Source of the DNA: Chloroflexota bacterium | GTDB taxonomy: Bacteria; Chloroflexota; Anaerolineae; Anaerolineales; UBA11858 | Direction of reading: 5' to 3' | Length of the DNA stretch: 36,155 bases | NCBI GenBank assembly: GCA_030609055.1 | Contig: JAUWCZ010000010.1 | Coordinates: 1 to 36,155, forward strand | Shown here: positions 1 to 9,223 of the stretch, one piece after another | Position numbering within the stretch: position 1 is the stretch's first letter | Layout of the letters: each line of letters begins with the position of its first letter | Position numbers and translations under genes: made by a program | The notes under the pieces: model-generated | What the model was told of the DNA's origin: nothing | Database searches by the model: none | What the model saw: the letters and a program-made list of their open reading frames with translations, nothing else

Positions 1-60
1 TCCCAATTCGATAAAAACTTCCGACCTGAGGATGAGGAAGAACCAATTGCCGTAGGTTAA
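1..60 (+). CDS. 3' end of a CDS truncated by the window edge (…SQFDKNFRPEDEEEPIAVG*)
   Basis: Open frame 1 to TAA at 58-60, followed by a terminator-like hairpin at 112-152. Confidence 0.5.
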   Translation, partial: SQFDKNFRPEDEEEPIAVG

Positions 61-111
61 TAATCAAAACGGCGCACGGAGCAGGTACGCCGCATTGTAT
101 AAACCACAGAC

Positions 112-152
112 CGGTGCATCTAAAGTTTGGTAGAAGATGCACCGATCTTTTT
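112..152 (+). terminator. Rho-independent terminator
   Basis: CGGTGCATCT (112-121) pairs with AGATGCACCG (135-144), followed by ATCTTTTTATTT. Confidence 0.75.
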
Positions 153-156
153 ATTT

Positions 157-624
157 CTAGCCCCTTAATTCATCCAGGACTTCAATGCTGTGATTGGCGG
201 GAGATACTTTCTCATAAACTTTCTGAATGCGTCCATCAGGATCAATTAGATATGTGGTCCGATGTACGCCCTCATATTCTTTCCCGAAGCTTTTCTTTGG
301 TCCCCAGACGCCGAATAGTTCACAGACCTTATGATCCTCGTCAGCCAGTAATGTAAAGGGAAGGTTATATTTGCTCTTAAACTTGGCATGCGATTGGGGG
401 GAATCCGGGCTGACCCCCAGAATAATCACATTTGCATCATCATATTGGCTGTAGTCGTCCCGGAAGTTACAGGCTTCTTTAGTGCAGCCTGGGGTATCAT
501 CCTTGGGATAGAAATACAGCAGCACATACTTTCCCTGGTAATCTGACAGGTTGTGAATTTGCCCATTTTCATCCGAGAGCATAAAATCTGGTGCTTGCTG
601 TCCAACTTCTATTATCATCTCCAA
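157..624 (-). CDS. bcp: Thioredoxin-dependent peroxiredoxin (Bcp/PrxQ type)
   Basis: GQQAPDFMLSDENG…VLLYFYPKDDTPGCTKEACNFRD, the typical PrxQ active site with C-x4-C. Confidence 0.93.
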   Translation of the reverse strand: MEMIIEVGQQAPDFMLSDENGQIHNLSDYQGKYVLLYFYPKDDTPGCTKEACNFRDDYSQYDDANVIILGVSPDSPQSHAKFKSKYNLPFTLLADEDHKVCELFGVWGPKKSFGKEYEGVHRTTYLIDPDGRIQKVYEKVSPANHSIEVLDELRG

Positions 625-654
625 CTCCTGTTAATTAGTGATTTGTTTTAATTA

Positions 655-1452
655 CTAGTGGGAAAAGCCAGTTGTATTCTCCTGGAAACTGAATTTATCG
701 TGAGCACTGATTGCCCGAACCTCCTGCCCATGTTCTTGAAGCAAGTTGCGGAGTTGGGGAACATAAGGTCCGATGACTCGGCTGGCAAAACCTGATGATA
801 GGAAATCTAATCTGTGGACGGATTCTCCTCGGTGATAGAGGTATGTATCCTTATGGTATGGCGATGCGGCATCTCCACAGTGTAAGAGCCAATTCCCGGG
901 TTTACCAATGGCGACTCCGCAATGCCCACGAGTATGACCGGGGAGAGGTATGAGCAAGAAATCAGCTTCGGATGTCTCCAGGACCGGGATAGAATCAAAT
1001 CCAAACCAATTAGACCCATCTTTTTCATGAAAAATCCAGTTTGGATCATGTGCCCAATGGCTTTGATCATAGGCAAATTCCATAATACCTCTAGGATTCA
1101 TCACGGCTAAATACTCCCGTTTATAGATGTGGATGTTTACCCAGGGAAAATCCCCCAATCCGCCTGCATGATCAAAGTGCAGATGGGTTTGAATAATATG
1201 CCTGACATCTTTTACATCATACCCGAGCGCTTTAACCTGAAAAATCGCTGTCTCTTCCAAATTACATGGTACCCCCATGTAACGCAGGAAAAAACGCATC
1301 TTCCGGGAAGGGGCGGAATAATCCCGGGAACCAAAGCCGGTATCCACCAAAACTAGACCGCTGCTGGTCTCTACCAGTAAGCAATAGACGATTGAATCCA
1401 CCTGGACAAAGGGTGCTTTTAGCGTGCCGCAATTCAGGTGGTGGATAACCAT
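655..1452 (-). CDS. MBL-fold metallo-hydrolase (lactonase-like)
   Basis: HLHFDHAGG metal-binding motif, later PLPGHTRGHCG and CGDA motifs. Confidence 0.9.
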   Translation of the reverse strand: MVIHHLNCGTLKAPFVQVDSIVYCLLVETSSGLVLVDTGFGSRDYSAPSRKMRFFLRYMGVPCNLEETAIFQVKALGYDVKDVRHIIQTHLHFDHAGGLGDFPWVNIHIYKREYLAVMNPRGIMEFAYDQSHWAHDPNWIFHEKDGSNWFGFDSIPVLETSEADFLLIPLPGHTRGHCGVAIGKPGNWLLHCGDAASPYHKDTYLYHRGESVHRLDFLSSGFASRVIGPYVPQLRNLLQEHGQEVRAISAHDKFSFQENTTGFSH

Positions 1453-1497
1453 AGATCAATCTCCGGGATATTAGATTGGATGCTTCCGCTTTAATGC

Positions 1498-2637
1498 TTA
1501 ACGGTTCTCTGGTTTATACGATTGCGCCCTCAGGATCCGCTTTTCAAGAGCTGGATGGGAGTGAAGGAAGAACTCGATCCAGGGTTCTGGATCAACTTCA
1601 GCCAGGTTCTGGTTGCTGAGCCGGGTTAATGCGGAGGCATATGAGAACCCTTTTCCGGTCAGCTGAAGGGCAAACTCATCTGCCAATTGTTCCCGCCAGC
1701 GACTGAAACCATTGCTCAGCGGCATGGTAATTAATCCAAATACACCGAGGAACAAACCGAACAAAGGCAGGGCAGCAATGTCGGAAATTGATTCAAATCC
1801 AAATCTGTTTATACCCCAGGATAATCCCCGAGAGGTAAGATACAAACCTCCCAATGTGATGACGGTTTGGACAGCCATTCCTAATGGGATATCATGATTC
1901 GCATGATGTCCTAATTCATGGGCGAGCACAGTTTCAATTTCATCCGGTGAGAATTCTTTCAACAGCGTGTCCCCAAGGATTATTCGGCGGGTATTTCCCA
2001 GTCCGGTCAGCCCCGCATTGGCTGCTTTTGTCCTGCGACTCATGTCAAATTTAAATACCCCGGCTACATTTGTACCGGCTTTTTCCGCCAGTGAAATCAA
2101 GCGTTCCTGAAGATCCAAATGCTCTTCATCCAGTGGTAAAAACTTGTAAAAAATGGGAAACAAAAGGACAGGAGCCAGGTTAGCGAGTATGACATTAAAC
2201 AGTAGTAAAAAACCTGCAGTCCACAGCCACCAGGTGTCCGAGGCAGTCCTTAGTATCAGATAGAGAACTTCTAGCAGGAAGCCGCCAATAACAGCTGATA
2301 GTAGGAGGCTTTTGATCAAGTCGCCCCACCATCCCTTTAGTGTCTGGTTAGATTGCTGATAGCGATGGGGAAGGACATATCCGGTATAGTAGGAGAGTGG
2401 TAGATCTAGAAGAGAAAATACAGCGCCAAATACAGCGCCAAAAACAACTACGGCAATCCACTGATTTTGAGTCCAGCTGAAAATCCAATCCCGGAGCAGG
2501 AAAGACCATCCCACCAGGAGCCAAACCAATAGCATAACTGCACCCAACGCCAGATCGAGGAGCATGAACTGGCGGCGGATTTTGGCATATTGTTTAGCTT
2601 GCTGCTGTCGCTGAGGGTCAAGTGTTTGATGATCCAT
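1498..2637 (-). CDS. M48-family zinc metallopeptidase (Ste24/HtpX-like, membrane)
   Basis: HELGHHANHD zinc motif, multiple TM segments, SRRTKAANAGLTGLGNTRRIILGDTLL typical of Ste24-like proteases. Confidence 0.92.
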   Translation of the reverse strand: MDHQTLDPQRQQQAKQYAKIRRQFMLLDLALGAVMLLVWLLVGWSFLLRDWIFSWTQNQWIAVVVFGAVFGAVFSLLDLPLSYYTGYVLPHRYQQSNQTLKGWWGDLIKSLLLSAVIGGFLLEVLYLILRTASDTWWLWTAGFLLLFNVILANLAPVLLFPIFYKFLPLDEEHLDLQERLISLAEKAGTNVAGVFKFDMSRRTKAANAGLTGLGNTRRIILGDTLLKEFSPDEIETVLAHELGHHANHDIPLGMAVQTVITLGGLYLTSRGLSWGINRFGFESISDIAALPLFGLFLGVFGLITMPLSNGFSRWREQLADEFALQLTGKGFSYASALTRLSNQNLAEVDPEPWIEFFLHSHPALEKRILRAQSYKPENR

Positions 2638-2860
2638 TGTTTAAGATTAAGATATACTATGATACTAAGCTGATCAAGATTATATTCTGTATATTATACA
2701 AGACTGTAGTTTTTATCTCTATAGTCAGTAGCTGATTCCTGGTCAGAAAGTGATTTTGACGAAAGTGATATTTATAGTAATAAATTGTATATAATTCATA
2801 AGGATCATTAGATTGTTTTATTGGGAAATCTGGACTTGCTAGAGTGAAAGGTAAACGCGA

Positions 2861-4408
2861 ATGGGCTTAGGGGATAAGATTAATCTTTATGCTTTGGACT
2901 GCGGAACGGTAAATTGGCGCCTGTACCGCATGGAATATCATTTTGAAGAGGGGATTGCTCAACATGTGACAAGTCCACTTTCCTCTCCATTATCCAATTT
3001 CACAGATCGTAAACTACCCGCTGTCATGACGTTAACCGAAGATGGTACTGGCGTGGAAGCCATCGGAGAAAAGGCGCTGGGATATTTGGAAGATAGTCAG
3101 ATCCGGAATCGGGTGCGGGAGTTCTTTAAACCTTCCATCGGGTCCCATCTTATCGAGAATCCTTCACCTCACCAGGAGCGCTACAGCCATTTTGAAGCGC
3201 TTCTATTCACGCGCTTGTTGTTAAAATCTCTCATATTCCAAATTCAAGAAGAAAAATATAATTCGGAACCATTTGATGACCAGATTCACTTTTCAATTAC
3301 CTATCCTGATCGGTGGCTTTCAGATTATGATGGAAAAATCTTTGATGATTATTACCACGTGATCCTGGAATGTTTTCCTCCGGAACTCAATGAGCGGGTC
3401 CATTTTATCCCGGAATCGGAAGGAGTGGTCCTGGGATTGCGTGATCAATCTCTTTTGGATCAATTACATGCTAAAGAAATCAACCTGATCCTTGATGTAG
3501 GGGGAAGCACTACAACGGTATATGCCAAAAAATACAATACCGAGACCGGTATCCTGGATAATATCAATCGCCATGAAGAGCCATTTGGTGGTGGATTGTA
3601 TGACGCGTTGTTGGCAAAATATCTATCCGATGAACTCCAGATCCCCCCTCAGGAATTGGCTGCAGATACTTCTGCTTTTATGGCGTTGAGAATTTGGGGA
3701 CAACTCTTAAAGGAGACCCTCAGTAGGAAAATCATTGGTGGAGAAGAAACAGTTAACGATCTCACTGAGCAGCATTCAATAACCCTGGTTATGAAGAATA
3801 ACCAGGTCTTTAGAAAAAACATAAATATTAACTTAGACGAATTTATCCAGTTGAATCTTCCCCTGGATGAAGCGTTTCAGGATGTTGTTTCCAGAGCGCT
3901 GGATACTATGGATATCGATGAGAAAGCCGTCGGAAGAGTAATTCTTCTGGGCGGGGGCGTTTTGATGCCCGGTATATTAGAAGGGATTAAAACCCGCTTT
4001 GGAACTGATAAAGTGATTTTCCCTGATCATCCGGAAGAAATTGTTGTCAGAGGAATTGGATTGGCATTCACCAGCGCATTACCAGAACAGGCAGCAGTCG
4101 AATATAAACATAAATCGAGCAAGAAGACCAGCTGGCGGATGGTTCACGAAAATGGCACAATGGTTGAAATCAATAAAGAGATAATGATCGCGGGCCGGAG
4201 CAGGGAAGCAGATATCCATTTGGATAGCAAAAAATGTTCCAGAACGCATGCCCTTATCCGGTTAGAAGGAAAGTCTCTGACTCTGCTTGATCTGAATAGT
4301 AAAAATGGCACCGTAGTAAATGATACCGAGCTCTCAGCTAATACACCTCAGTTGCTCCGGGAAGGTGATGAGATCCGATTTGGAGACCAACAATTCACCA
4401 TAGAATAG
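2861..4408 (+). CDS. Actin/Hsp70-like ATPase fused to a C-terminal FHA domain
   Basis: ALDCGTVNWRLYR (phosphate 1-like), DVGGSTTTVYA (phosphate 2-like), ILLGGGVLMPG (adenosine-like); C-terminal AGRSREADIHLDSKKCSRTHALIR…LLDLNSKNGTVVN FHA signature. Confidence 0.85.
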   Translation: MGLGDKINLYALDCGTVNWRLYRMEYHFEEGIAQHVTSPLSSPLSNFTDRKLPAVMTLTEDGTGVEAIGEKALGYLEDSQIRNRVREFFKPSIGSHLIENPSPHQERYSHFEALLFTRLLLKSLIFQIQEEKYNSEPFDDQIHFSITYPDRWLSDYDGKIFDDYYHVILECFPPELNERVHFIPESEGVVLGLRDQSLLDQLHAKEINLILDVGGSTTTVYAKKYNTETGILDNINRHEEPFGGGLYDALLAKYLSDELQIPPQELAADTSAFMALRIWGQLLKETLSRKIIGGEETVNDLTEQHSITLVMKNNQVFRKNININLDEFIQLNLPLDEAFQDVVSRALDTMDIDEKAVGRVILLGGGVLMPGILEGIKTRFGTDKVIFPDHPEEIVVRGIGLAFTSALPEQAAVEYKHKSSKKTSWRMVHENGTMVEINKEIMIAGRSREADIHLDSKKCSRTHALIRLEGKSLTLLDLNSKNGTVVNDTELSANTPQLLREGDEIRFGDQQFTIE

Positions 4409-4426
4409 AAAGTAGATCGTACCTAG

Positions 4427-4456
4427 AAACCCTTCTTGTTGAGAAGGGTTTTTCTT
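4427..4456 (+). terminator. Rho-independent terminator
   Basis: AAACCCTTCT / AGAAGGGTTT stem then TTCTTT. Confidence 0.8.
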
Positions 4457-4488
4457 TGTCAAATAAGAATGATTTTTTATTTCTAAAT

Positions 4489-4938
4489 CTATTCTTCCAA
4501 TGTGAGAATCCACTCTGCCAGAGCATTGATTTCTTCAGCGGATAAACGACCTTCCCACGAGGGCATACCACCTGACCCGTTGGTGATTATATTGGCATAA
4601 AAGGACGCTTCTTGGGTAAGGCGCTCTGGAAGCAGGGACGGTCCGCGTGCGCCAGATCGATCTGCACCATGGCAGCCGGCACACTTACTTGAGAATATAG
4701 CAGCAACGTCAATACCAGGCGCCTCAGCTTCACTTACCTCATCTATGGCTTCCGCCTTTGTATCCTCCCCTTCTGTTGACTCCTGTTCCGAATCCGCAGG
4801 TGCCTGCTGTTCTTCCTGTTGGGGCTGACTCTCGATCGGTACAGGCGTGGGAGTTGGGGGCACTTCCCTGGGTGTACATGCGGTTATCAGAATCAGTAAT
4901 CCAATGACAATGATCCAATAAACGTTAATCTTTTTCAT
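4489..4938 (-). CDS. c-type cytochrome lipoprotein (monoheme)
   Basis: Lipobox-like LLILITAC, P/E-rich linker, FSSKCAGCHGADRSGARGPSL CXXCH heme motif. Confidence 0.88.
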   Translation of the reverse strand: MKKINVYWIIVIGLLILITACTPREVPPTPTPVPIESQPQQEEQQAPADSEQESTEGEDTKAEAIDEVSEAEAPGIDVAAIFSSKCAGCHGADRSGARGPSLLPERLTQEASFYANIITNGSGGMPSWEGRLSAEEINALAEWILTLEE

Positions 4939-5054
4939 CTGAGACTCCTATTTCTACGGACAAATAGCACTCGTACTATATATCACATTGCCCTGTATTT
5001 GAGTATCTAAATTTATATATTAATGCCGTTCTCCTGGAAGAAACTGAAACCCAA

Positions 5055-5810
5055 ATGATAGGTTTCATGTACAATTCTAAATACCTGCTCCGACCATTGC
5101 AAACCCACCCAGGATATGATCTGATGAAAAGAGTACTCTCTTCTAGGGAAAGCAGAATGCAGGTATTGAGGGACAATAGATATCTGACAGGTTTAAGTGA
5201 TTCTATCCTGCAATACCTGGTTCAAAACACGCACTTATCTGAGTACGATGCGGAAGAAATCATCATCCGTGAGGGCCAGCCTTGTCAGGGTTTGGGTATT
5301 ATTGAGTCCGGCTGGGTGAAAATGTATAAGAATTCTCCTACCGGACGAGAAATGATTATCAATATTATCGAAGCGGGGGACTCATTTAATGAAGTCCCGG
5401 TTTTTGATCAATTAGATAACCCGATTAATGTGGGAGCCATCACAGACAGCAGGATCTGGTTGATTGATGCCATGGCGTTGCGATCGGTGATATCCAATCA
5501 TCCGGAGGCTGCTCAACAAATCATTATCAACTTATCTCAGAATTTACGCAAACTGGTCGGCATGGTTGCTGAACTATCATTTTATACCGTGACTTCCCGG
5601 TTGGCACGGTTGCTGCGAGAACTGCCCCAAGACCAGCTTTCTGGGAGCGGTTCACAGCGATTGACCCAAGATGATTTGGCAGCCCGCATAGGTACTGTAC
5701 GAGAAGTTGTTGCCCGCTCCCTAAAAGAGCTTGAGAAGAGCGGGGCGATTGAACTCAACAGGGGCAAGATTAAGATTGTAAATCTGGACAAGTTGATCGA
5801 TTGTGAATGA
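5055..5810 (+). CDS. Crp/Fnr-family transcriptional regulator (start may be 5124)
   Basis: cNMP-binding-like domain; winged-helix RLTQDDLAARIGTVREVVARSLKELEKSGAI. Confidence 0.9.
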   Translation: MIGFMYNSKYLLRPLQTHPGYDLMKRVLSSRESRMQVLRDNRYLTGLSDSILQYLVQNTHLSEYDAEEIIIREGQPCQGLGIIESGWVKMYKNSPTGREMIINIIEAGDSFNEVPVFDQLDNPINVGAITDSRIWLIDAMALRSVISNHPEAAQQIIINLSQNLRKLVGMVAELSFYTVTSRLARLLRELPQDQLSGSGSQRLTQDDLAARIGTVREVVARSLKELEKSGAIELNRGKIKIVNLDKLIDCE

Positions 5811-5871
5811 ACAGCCGAGGTGATTGATATCACGTGAAATAAAACAATAACAGTACTTGTTGATTTAACCC

Positions 5872-5908
5872 AAGGACCGCTATCTCAGATTGATAACGGT
5901 CCTTTTGT
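5872..5908 (+). terminator. Rho-independent terminator
   Basis: AAGGACCG (5872-5879) pairs with CGGTCCTT (5897-5904), inner TATC/GATA pairing, then TTTGTTT. Confidence 0.75.
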
Positions 5909-5968
5909 TTAATAATCAAATTGTTCTCTGGGCCAACGTCTTGAAAATGAATATAAAACCAGGTGAGC

Positions 5969-6568
5969 TTACGAAATCATTTTTTCCAAGCTGGCGGGAG
6001 AATGGTGGAAAAGCACAGATTTGGAGATCAGCCATATACCAAGTAGGATCAATATGCTTCCGCAAATGAACAATGCATTATGAAAAGCGTCTGCATAGTT
6101 GATGACATCCATCGTGTGAGTTGGACCTGCCCACATCTGCACACTGAGAACTAACAAACCTGCTACGATTGCTGTGAGACCACCGGCTGCGCCAGATGAA
6201 TCAGTCGTGTCTTTCTCGAATAGTGCCATTTCCCGAAACCTAGGTAATCGGAAGAGTAGGAAAATCACCAGTGTGATGATTGTAAAATAGACGATAAAAT
6301 CAACTGGCTTCGAGGATCCCCTTAGGGCGCGGGAAGTAAGCATATGGGTACCCCCGGTGACGATTCCCAGTATCAGCGCAACAAGAGCGGCACTTTCAGC
6401 GTTTTTCTTACCTTTGATAAGATCGATTGTTGCCCGGATGCCTAGGATACCGATAAAAATACCTACCAGGACATAAAGAATATACAACCATTGATAAGGG
6501 AGCAGCGTTTCCATATCATATTTGGCTGGCCAAAGCGCAGCGCAGGTTGTCCCTGCGCCACCTAACAA
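5969..6568 (-). CDS. Polytopic membrane protein of unknown function; apparent true start at 6627 separated by a frameshift
   Basis: About 5 hydrophobic segments; upstream ATG with strong RBS is in a different frame (see findings). Confidence 0.7.
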   Translation of the reverse strand: MLGGAGTTCAALWPAKYDMETLLPYQWLYILYVLVGIFIGILGIRATIDLIKGKKNAESAALVALILGIVTGGTHMLTSRALRGSSKPVDFIVYFTIITLVIFLLFRLPRFREMALFEKDTTDSSGAAGGLTAIVAGLLVLSVQMWAGPTHTMDVINYADAFHNALFICGSILILLGIWLISKSVLFHHSPASLEKMIS

Positions 6569-6678
6569 GGTGATAGCGGCTGTGATGCCTAGAAAAGAAT
6601 GCCGATGAACCGCAAAAATTTCTTCATTGTATTCCTCTCCCTAATCTCTGATAATAATTCGCTTCCTAGTATGGTAGA

Positions 6679-7284
6679 TTATCCAAACGAAAATCCGGCT
6701 ACAAATGCAGCTGTCATTAAGAGCAACAACACCGGGAGCAACGTGAGGATGGTCTTCTGGGAGAGAATGGGCTGGCCCGCTCTTAGGAAAGCCAGTAGTA
6801 ATCCTCCCATACCGATCAATGCGCCGCCCAGACCAACAAGTGAAAATCCAACTGGCATGGTTCCCTGAATACTGAGTATGATAGGCAGGAGAAATATGAT
6901 CAAACCCGCGATTCCATGCACAATTGCCAGGACAATGGTGGCACTTTTGCCCGTGACGGAAAATCGTGTGATCACAATCGCGGTAAATCCCACCACGGAA
7001 AAAATGAGATAGAGGATAGTATACTCGGGCAAGTGTTCTGAGATCAGCCCCAGGGAAAGGCTGAGGGGGATAAGGGTTGAGACTATTACCACTGTCTTAC
7101 TCTCCAGCCCTTCGAATCCCAGGATGATTAATATCAATCCTGCCACTAATAATGTGCCAAATCCGATGGTATAGAACCAGATCGTCAGCGGTTCCATTCC
7201 ATCCATTCCTGCTGTAATTTGGTAGGCCGCAAGTAAACCTGTTGCCAGCAGAAGAATCCGATCCGCAATTGATATTCTTTTCAT
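6679..7284 (-). CDS. Small polytopic membrane protein, paralogue of 10897-11523
   Basis: HGIAGLIIFLLP…GFSLVGLGGALIGMGGLLLAFL shared with the second copy. Confidence 0.8.
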   Translation of the reverse strand: MKRISIADRILLLATGLLAAYQITAGMDGMEPLTIWFYTIGFGTLLVAGLILIILGFEGLESKTVVIVSTLIPLSLSLGLISEHLPEYTILYLIFSVVGFTAIVITRFSVTGKSATIVLAIVHGIAGLIIFLLPIILSIQGTMPVGFSLVGLGGALIGMGGLLLAFLRAGQPILSQKTILTLLPVLLLLMTAAFVAGFSFG

Positions 7285-7288
7285 CTGC

Positions 7289-8164
7289 TTAGAATCCTAC
7301 TGAGAACAAGAGAAGCATGGAGCTCAACATGTACAAAGAGGCATATTTAAACAGACCCAATGTGATCCTGTCTGAGGGAAAAGTTAGGCTTCGTACGGCG
7401 AGGACCAGCAAACCGACTGCCATCACAGCCATCAATCGCAGGAAACCCCAGGTCATTCCTACCCCGTAGGCAGCTAAGCCCATTGCCAGAGCGGTCAAGA
7501 TACTGGAGACAGCGATTATCAGCCGGGTAGTTTGGAAATTGTATGCACTCGGGAAGGTTGGGATGTTTGCGGCCTGGTAATCTTCATGATAGCGGATGCT
7601 GAAGGTGAGGATATGGGTCGGTATCCAGAATAAAATCGCCATAGCTAGGGCAATTCCGATCCAGTCAATTTGACCTGTTCCCAATACCCGGCCCGCCAAC
7701 ACTGGCATACCACCTGAAATTCCCCCCCAGACAATTGACCAGGCAGTCCGTCTCTTCAACCATATGGTGTATATCACTACATCAAAGAACAATCCCGCAA
7801 AAACCACAGCACCGTACAGTAGATCCAGGGCAAGTGCCCAGGTGATCCCCACAAAGGAAAGGATGAGGCCGAGGATCAAGGCTTCCTGGGGACTTGTTTT
7901 CCCGGTGCTTAAAGGACGATTGCAGGTCCTAGGCATCATGGCATCAATATCTCGGTCATACCACATATTCAGCACTGTGCTGCCGCTGATTGCCAGAAAT
8001 AAGCTTCCTGACAAGGCTAACAGCGTGGGGATATTCAGGATAGGGCAGCGAGCGCTCATGTATCCAGCCAAGCCGGTGATGAGAAGCAGCCCGGTTTGGA
8101 GGGATTTGATAAGTGGGAAGTATTTTGTTTTTATTATTTTTAAGTCAGTTATGATCCTAATCAT
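7289..8164 (-). CDS. UbiA-family prenyltransferase, likely protoheme IX farnesyltransferase (heme O synthase)
   Basis: NMWYDRDIDAMMPRTCNRPL (DxxxD plus TxxRPL, typical of CyoE/CtaB), multiple TM. Confidence 0.85.
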   Translation of the reverse strand: MIRIITDLKIIKTKYFPLIKSLQTGLLLITGLAGYMSARCPILNIPTLLALSGSLFLAISGSTVLNMWYDRDIDAMMPRTCNRPLSTGKTSPQEALILGLILSFVGITWALALDLLYGAVVFAGLFFDVVIYTIWLKRRTAWSIVWGGISGGMPVLAGRVLGTGQIDWIGIALAMAILFWIPTHILTFSIRYHEDYQAANIPTFPSAYNFQTTRLIIAVSSILTALAMGLAAYGVGMTWGFLRLMAVMAVGLLVLAVRSLTFPSDRITLGLFKYASLYMLSSMLLLFSVGF

Positions 8165-8272
8165 AAATCATCCAACTTTTCTGGAACAAGGGGGGTTTTC
8201 GCAAATCTCCTCACATTGTACATCTTTTTCCTGAATTTGTTTTGGTTGAATTCCTCACATCAGGGAAATTGT

Positions 8273-9223
8273 TTAGGGATCTTGAGCACAGCGGAATCCG
8301 ACGTCGGGAGCATAATAGGTGGGTCCTGCACTATTTCTTTTCCAAACCCGCAGGTCTACTTCGTAAGAGTAAAAGCTGCCTCCCCGCAGGTAGCGGTAAT
8401 GCTGTTTGGGATAATCATCCCCGGTCCACTGCCAGACATTCCCCGCCATATCGTATAAGCCGTAGGGGCTGGCTTGATCCAGCGTTTCATAATCCTGATA
8501 GGTTGACCCATTGTATAAACCTACCGGAGTTGTATTACCCAATTTGCCGGAGATCTTTTCAAACAGGTCATGGGAGGAATAATAATTGGCATGGTTAAAT
8601 TTAACTTCCATTCCCCAGGGGAATGCCAGGCCATGTCCATCTACAATCGCAGTCCCCCGGGCCGCTTTTTCCCATTCAATCTCAGTTGGTAATCGCCATC
8701 CATAATAGGCGCAGTAGGCTTCTGCTCCAAACCAGGTCACCATAGTGACGGGGTGGTTGGTATATTCTGGGATAGTGGAGAAAGTCTGACCATCAAATCT
8801 AATACGTTCGCCCGAAGTGTTGAGTGGGTAATGAAGTTTATTGCCAGCTTCAATCTGATCCTCATGTTCGTAGCCATCAAACTGATCTCCGGGATAGAAT
8901 CCGAAAGCACCATAAACGATTGAGATATTTTCGTTCTCCACTACTGTCACATCTCCTATGCTGATACCATCAGAAACAACCTCATTCAGATAGTGAGAGT
9001 ATTGTTGATTGGTGACATCTGTGATCATGATTTTGTAATCATAATCCAGATCGATCATGTGATCATGTTGTCCGCTGGGAAACTCTCCAGAGGGAATTAA
9101 AACCCACGACTCGGGATCTACTCCGGTGTCAATATACTCCGAAGGGGTTACACTTGAGATGTCAATTGCAGGACTGCAGGCAGCCAAAAAAAGCAGCAGC
9201 AGAATTATCAAAAAGCGTTTCAT
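8273..9223 (-). CDS. Lipoprotein with formylglycine-generating enzyme (SUMF1/FGE-sulfatase) fold
   Basis: LLLLFLAACSPA lipobox; WRLPTEIEWEKAARG, GNVWQWTGD, RYLRGGSF, VGFRCA signatures. Confidence 0.88.
   Translation of the reverse strand: MKRFLIILLLLFLAACSPAIDISSVTPSEYIDTGVDPESWVLIPSGEFPSGQHDHMIDLDYDYKIMITDVTNQQYSHYLNEVVSDGISIGDVTVVENENISIVYGAFGFYPGDQFDGYEHEDQIEAGNKLHYPLNTSGERIRFDGQTFSTIPEYTNHPVTMVTWFGAEAYCAYYGWRLPTEIEWEKAARGTAIVDGHGLAFPWGMEVKFNHANYYSSHDLFEKISGKLGNTTPVGLYNGSTYQDYETLDQASPYGLYDMAGNVWQWTGDDYPKQHYRYLRGGSFYSYEVDLRVWKRNSAGPTYYAPDVGFRCAQDP

Noticed and set aside
5046-5066. GAAACC-N9-GGTTTC inverted repeat overlapping the proposed ATG 5055 of the first Crp gene
   Set aside because: Short arms with non-CRP spacing; more likely an indication that the true start is downstream (5124). 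Not strong enough for a separate claim.
8216-8598. Plus-strand ORFs (80 and 118 aa)
   Set aside because: Antisense to the FGE-fold lipoprotein with its conserved motifs; no coding signature.
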